Positions 5,923 to 9,071 of a DNA stretch of 9,071 nt are shown here, one piece after another. Position numbers and translations under genes: made by a program. The number at the start of each line of letters is the position of its first letter. Within the stretch, counting starts at the first letter, position 1. Origin of the DNA: an uncultured Verrucomicrobiota bacterium. GTDB lineage: Bacteria; Verrucomicrobiota; Verrucomicrobiia; Chthoniobacterales; SZAS-18. The DNA lies in contig CALMVM010000579.1 of assembly GCA_937873255.1 (NCBI GenBank), positions 2,304-11,374 of the forward strand. The letters are read 5' to 3'. The notes beneath the pieces are model-generated. The model saw only the letters and a program-made list of their open reading frames with translations, had not been told where the DNA came from and did not search any database.

Positions 5923-6117
5923 GCCCGGGATGTTCAGCCAGCAGTGAGGCAGGTTCGGTCCGAGCAAGACGAGGTCACCGGGCTCGAAGGGCGCGGTGTG
6001 ATCGCCCACGTAACGCCGCCCACGGCTTTCCACGATCGGGGTCAGTTTGTATTCCGGATGAAAGTGCCAAGGGGCTCTGAACGTTGGCGAATCGAAAGCG
6101 TGGCTTTCGAGGGGTGC
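5923..6117 (-). pseudogene. Fragment of an AraC-type regulator (N-terminal cupin sensor part)
   Basis: The minus strand from about 6117 to 5923 encodes SHAFDSPTFRAPWHFHPEYK, then VGDHTAPFEPGDLVLLGPNL, then PHCWLN. This is the typical sugar-sensing cupin start of AraC-family regulators, in which HFHPEY and PGDLVLLGPNLPHCW are characteristic. Only about 65 residues remain. There is no helix-turn-helix part, and the piece ends where the C-terminus of the convergent oxidoreductase is lost. The start is unclear. A methionine at 6190 is in another frame, so a frameshift near 6115 is possible. Such regulators often sit beside Gfo/Idh/MocA genes, which suggests a catabolic cassette collapsed by deletion. 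Confidence 0.7.
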
Positions 6118-6267
6118 CCGTCTTTCCGAAGCGGATCGCGTCCGGGTAGGCGTGGGCTTCGACCGTCGCGCGGCGCGGGCCGGATCGCAAAATTGCTGGC
6201 GCTGCGGCTTATTGCAGCGATGATCTTCGTTCTCTGCCGTCGCAAGATCGACTTTCCATCCCGCGTC

Positions 6268-6447
6268 GTGAAAAACTTCCTGTCCATTACCGGCGCGGTT
6301 CTGATCATCACCGGCGTGATCTGGTTTCTGCAAGGCATCAACGTTTTGCCCGGCAGTTTCATGACCGGGCAAACCAGATGGGCGGTCATCGGAGCAATTT
6401 GCTTTTTCTCGGGTCTTGGCGTGCTGGCTGCTTCGAGGGGGATCTGA
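6268..6447 (+). CDS. Small two-helix membrane protein
   Basis: A 59-residue product if started at the GTG 6268, reading MKNFLSITGAVLIITGVIWF as its first 20 residues. The first hydrophobic helix is about residues 4-21. A polar turn with LPGSFMTGQTRW (27-38) follows, then a second helix at about 39-55. This helix-turn-helix layout with an LQGINVLPGSFMTG-like linker resembles small conserved membrane proteins of unknown function in many bacteria. I recognise the style, not a named family. ATG at 6220 in the same frame is an alternative start adding 16 charged and hydrophobic residues. The GTG was preferred because the hydrophobic segment follows it at once. No clear ribosome binding site is seen. 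Confidence 0.7.
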   Translation: MKNFLSITGAVLIITGVIWFLQGINVLPGSFMTGQTRWAVIGAICFFSGLGVLAASRGI

Positions 6448-6576
6448 AAGGAACGCGAATCGAAGTTCAGTCTCCTCCCCCTTAAGATGACCTCACATCT
6501 GCACACGGAGAAGCCGGCCGGAGCGGCATGGAAAATGTCTTGATTCTCAGTCGGATCATCCTTCAAAAAAATTCCC

Positions 6577-7629
6577 ATGAAGCGTTGTCTTGTCACAGGT
6601 TCCTCCGGGTTGATTGGCTCGGAAGTAGCGGTCTATTTTCATCAGGCGGGGTTGGAAATTCATGGCGTGGACAACAACCAGCGCGCCGTGTTTTTCGGCC
6701 CGCAGGGCGACACGCGCTGGAATCAGGAACGCCTCGGCCGCCAGATCAAAGGATTCGTCCACCACGAACTCGACATCCGCGACCGTGCCAGCGTGCTGGC
6801 GTTGGTCAAGGGAATCAAACCTGACGTGATCGTCCACACCGCCGCGCAGCCCAGCCACGACCGGGCTGCCGCCATCCCCTTCGATGATTTCGACACCAAC
6901 GCCGTCGGCACGTTGAACTTGCTCGAAGCCGCGCGCCAAGCGTGCCCCGAGTCGCCGTTCATCCACATGAGCACCAACAAGGTCTACGGCGACGCGCCCA
7001 ACCGCATCGCGCTCCAGGAATTGCCCACGCGCTGGGACTACGCCGACCCGGCGTTCGCGCACGGCATCGCCGAGACGTTTTCCATCGACCAGAGCAAGCA
7101 CTCGCTTTTCGGCGCGAGCAAGGTGGCCGCCGACGTGATGGTGCAGGAATACGGCCGTTATTTCGGGCTGCCGACGTGTTGTTTGCGCGGCGGCTGCCTG
7201 ACCGGACCCAACCACTCGGGCGTCGAGCTGCACGGTTTTCTCTCGTATCTGGTCAAGTGCAACCTGGAAGGAAGAGAGTACCGCGTGTTCGGCTACAAGG
7301 GCAAGCAGGTGCGCGACAACATCCACTCGCTGGACGTGGCGCGCTTCATGCACGCGTTCCACGAGAACCCGCGAGTGGGTGAGGTCTACAACCTTGGAGG
7401 CGGCAAGGAAAACTCGTGCTCGATCCTGGAGGCTTTCCAGATCGCCGAAAAATTCACCGGCCGCGCGCAGAAATACAGCTACGTGGAAGAGAACCGCATC
7501 GGCGACCACATCTGCTACTATTCGGACCTGCGCAAGATGCGCGCACACTATCCCGGATGGGACCTGACCCGGAGCCTCGAACAGACCATCGGCGAGATCG
7601 TCGCGGCCGTGCAGGCACGCCAAGGTTGA
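6577..7629 (+). CDS. NAD-dependent sugar-nucleotide epimerase/dehydratase (extended SDR; CDP-paratose 2-epimerase-like)
   Basis: 350 residues, complete. The Rossmann start [10 protein letters not shown] contains GxxGxxG at 8-14. [12 protein letters not shown] (87-98), MSTNKVYGD (131-139) and [13 protein letters not shown] (203-215) are typical of the extended short-chain dehydrogenase group that includes CDP-tyvelose/paratose epimerases, which act on nucleotide sugars for surface polysaccharides. The active-site position usually written YxxxK reads F178-G-A-S-K182, so the Tyr is Phe. I recall the same FGASK in close relatives, but cannot verify this here. The exact substrate is not certain. 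It starts 129 bases after the small membrane protein on the same strand and converges with zwf. There is no clear Shine-Dalgarno sequence. Confidence 0.9.
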   Translation: MKRCLVTGSSGLIGSEVAVYFHQAGLEIHGVDNNQRAVFFGPQGDTRWNQERLGRQIKGFVHHELDIRDRASVLALVKGIKPDVIVHTAAQPSHDRAAAIPFDDFDTNAVGTLNLLEAARQACPESPFIHMSTNKVYGDAPNRIALQELPTRWDYADPAFAHGIAETFSIDQSKHSLFGASKVAADVMVQEYGRYFGLPTCCLRGGCLTGPNHSGVELHGFLSYLVKCNLEGREYRVFGYKGKQVRDNIHSLDVARFMHAFHENPRVGEVYNLGGGKENSCSILEAFQIAEKFTGRAQKYSYVEENRIGDHICYYSDLRKMRAHYPGWDLTRSLEQTIGEIVAAVQARQG

Positions 7630-7783
7630 GCGGAAAGAAGACCTGCCCTCCGGTGGGTCAAACGTTCCGATCCACGGACTCCGGGTTGCGCCGCCCGCCC
7701 GGTCTGCACGTTCCCGGCGGTCCCCGTGCCTCGGGTCAGGCGGATTTTATATCCAGCCGAAACCCGGGACGCTCCGCCAGCCA
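7630..7783. other. Convergent intergenic gap between the epimerase gene and zwf
   Basis: The 154-bp gap must hold termination for both genes. The only sizeable inverted repeat I see is GGCGGA (7739-7744) with TCCGCC (7773-7778), separated by 28 bases. It has no T tract and an imperfect interior, so I do not call a terminator. Confidence 0.3.
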
Positions 7784-9071
7784 TTACTCTTTCAACGGCA
7801 ACCATTTCCGGCCGTCTCTGGCGAGCAAGTCGTCCGCGCCTTTCGGCCCTTCGCTGCCGGCGGCGTAGAACTCCGGTTCGCCTTCCTTCCACGCGTCGAT
7901 CGCCGGCTGCACCACCGTCCAGCTCGCCTCGATGTTGTCGGCGCGCTGGAACAACGTGGCGTCGCCCGTCATGCAATCGTAGAGCAGCGTCTCGTACCCG
8001 ACGTTGGGTTTCTCCTCGAAGAAATCCTTGTACCGGAACGTCGCGTCCACCTTGCCGAGCTTCATCACGGGGCCCGGCACCTTCGCGCTGAACTGCGTGT
8101 CGATGCTCTGCTCGGGATCGACCGTGATCCGCATGATGTTAGGCGTGAGTTCGTCCACGGGGGTGTCCTTGAAAATCTGGTACGGCGCGGGCTTGAAATG
8201 GATGGCGATTTCCGTCCGCCGCCCGGACAGCCGCTTGCCCGTGCGCAGGTAAAAGGGCACGCCGGCCCAGCGCCAGTTCTCAATGTGCAGCTTCAGGGCG
8301 ACATAGGTCTCCGTGCGGCTGTCGGGCGCGACGTTGGCCTCCTCGCGGTAGCCTTTCACCGCTTGGCCGAATTCCTCGCCGGCCGTGTACTGGCCACGCA
8401 CCATGTCTTCGATGTGCACGGGCTGGGTTGCCTCGACGAGCTTGGCTTTCTCGGTGCGCACGTCCTCCGCCGCGAACGAGTTCGGCGGCTCCATGCCCGT
8501 CATGCACAGGAGCTGGAAAAGATGGTTCGGCACCATGTCGCGCAGGCAGCCCGTCGGTTCGTAAAACGAGCCGCGCATCTCCACGCCGATGATTTCCGCC
8601 GCCGTGATCTGCACATGGTCGATGTACTCACGCCGCCACGTCGGCTCGAACATCCCGTTGGCGAAGCGCACCGCCATGATGCTCTGGATCACCTCTTTGC
8701 CCAGGAAATGATCGACGCGGTAGAATTGCCCCTCGCCGCCCTGTTTGAGGATGCGCGCATTGAGGTCTTTGGCGCTGGCGAGGGCGCTGCCGAAAGGCTT
8801 TTCGATGATGACGCGCCGGAATTTGTCCGGGCCGTCCTCGAGCAAGCCGCCCTGCCCCAGTTGGTCGATGATCGGCCCGAAGAACCTCGACGCCACCGCC
8901 AGATAAAACACCGCGCTGCGCCCGTCGCCGATCTTGTCGGCGAGGTCCTTGTACATTTCGGGCTGGCTGAAATCGGCTTTCACGTAAGTCATCTTGCTCG
9001 TGACCCAACCCCACTGTTTTTCGTCGATGCTGGGCGCGTAGAACTCGGCGGTCTTGTCCTTGGTGAAGCTC
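7784..9071 (-). CDS. zwf: Glucose-6-phosphate 1-dehydrogenase, 5' end beyond the window
   Basis: Oxidises glucose-6-phosphate to 6-phosphogluconolactone with NADP(+) at the entry of the oxidative pentose phosphate pathway, in the cytoplasm. The frame is open from the right edge (SFTKDKTAEFYAPSI...) to the stop at 7784, about 428 residues of an expected 490-510, so the N-terminal nucleotide-binding GxxGxL motif lies outside. Visible signatures are IIEKPFG (KPFG codons 8800-8789) and RVDHFLGKE (8719-8693), which holds the substrate-binding and catalytic His/Lys. LRDMVPNHLFQLL and, near the C-terminal half, the TGKRLSGR sugar-phosphate segment follow. The ATG at 8992 is internal and should not be taken as the start. 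Coding sequence is clean, unlike the genes at 4190-6120. It converges with the epimerase gene across a 154-bp gap. Confidence 0.96.
   Translation of the reverse strand, partial: SFTKDKTAEFYAPSIDEKQWGWVTSKMTYVKADFSQPEMYKDLADKIGDGRSAVFYLAVASRFFGPIIDQLGQGGLLEDGPDKFRRVIIEKPFGSALASAKDLNARILKQGGEGQFYRVDHFLGKEVIQSIMAVRFANGMFEPTWRREYIDHVQITAAEIIGVEMRGSFYEPTGCLRDMVPNHLFQLLCMTGMEPPNSFAAEDVRTEKAKLVEATQPVHIEDMVRGQYTAGEEFGQAVKGYREEANVAPDSRTETYVALKLHIENWRWAGVPFYLRTGKRLSGRRTEIAIHFKPAPYQIFKDTPVDELTPNIMRITVDPEQSIDTQFSAKVPGPVMKLGKVDATFRYKDFFEEKPNVGYETLLYDCMTGDATLFQRADNIEASWTVVQPAIDAWKEGEPEFYAAGSEGPKGADDLLARDGRKWLPLKE

Overview
This window carries a bacterial RNA-repair / Ro-Y-RNA locus, followed by a stretch of damaged carbohydrate-metabolism genes and two intact housekeeping-type genes. 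The DNA is GC-rich. Starts lack clear Shine-Dalgarno sequences, and two Gfo/Idh/MocA oxidoreductases sit beside an AraC-type fragment. This would suit a Verrucomicrobiota-like bacterium (for example Opitutales), but that is an inference from style and not a placement.

Left part (about 1-2470, minus strand). A 518-residue Ro60/Rsr protein (rsr, 2228 to 672) is followed within a few bases by four tandem structured RNAs. I fold these by hand as bacterial Y RNAs. All four have a long stem made by their two ends, with the motif GNCGAAYG on its 5' side. Three of them carry a tRNA-like module with a circularly permuted order: the T arm comes first, then a hairpin-capped acceptor stem, then the D-arm sequence. 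This is the YrlA type. In two (107-246 and 274-417) the Y stem takes the place of the anticodon arm. In a third (427-573) the Y stem appears to enter through the D loop while an anticodon-like arm is kept. The one next to rsr (602-665) is a bare Y stem-loop. A good sigma-54 -24/-12 element lies upstream of rsr (2309-2324).

Divergently transcribed is rtcR (2470-4079), the CARF-AAA+ sigma-54 activator of RNA-repair operons. The expected circuit is: RtcR senses damaged RNA and activates the sigma-54 promoter, producing Rsr and the Y RNA array. Here rtcR carries a single-base frameshift near codon 478 that separates the AAA+ core from the C-terminal DNA-binding segment. No rtcB or rtcA lies inside the window. 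An unrecognised open frame enters from the left edge just past the array and could be the next operon gene.

Right part (4190-9071). A Gfo/Idh/MocA dehydrogenase pseudogene has a nonsense codon, frameshifts and an internal deletion. A second Gfo/Idh/MocA gene has lost its C terminus and abuts a fragment of an AraC-type regulator on the other strand. Then come a small two-helix membrane protein, an intact NAD-dependent sugar-nucleotide epimerase (6577-7629) and, converging on it, the 3' part of zwf (glucose-6-phosphate dehydrogenase), which runs off the right edge.
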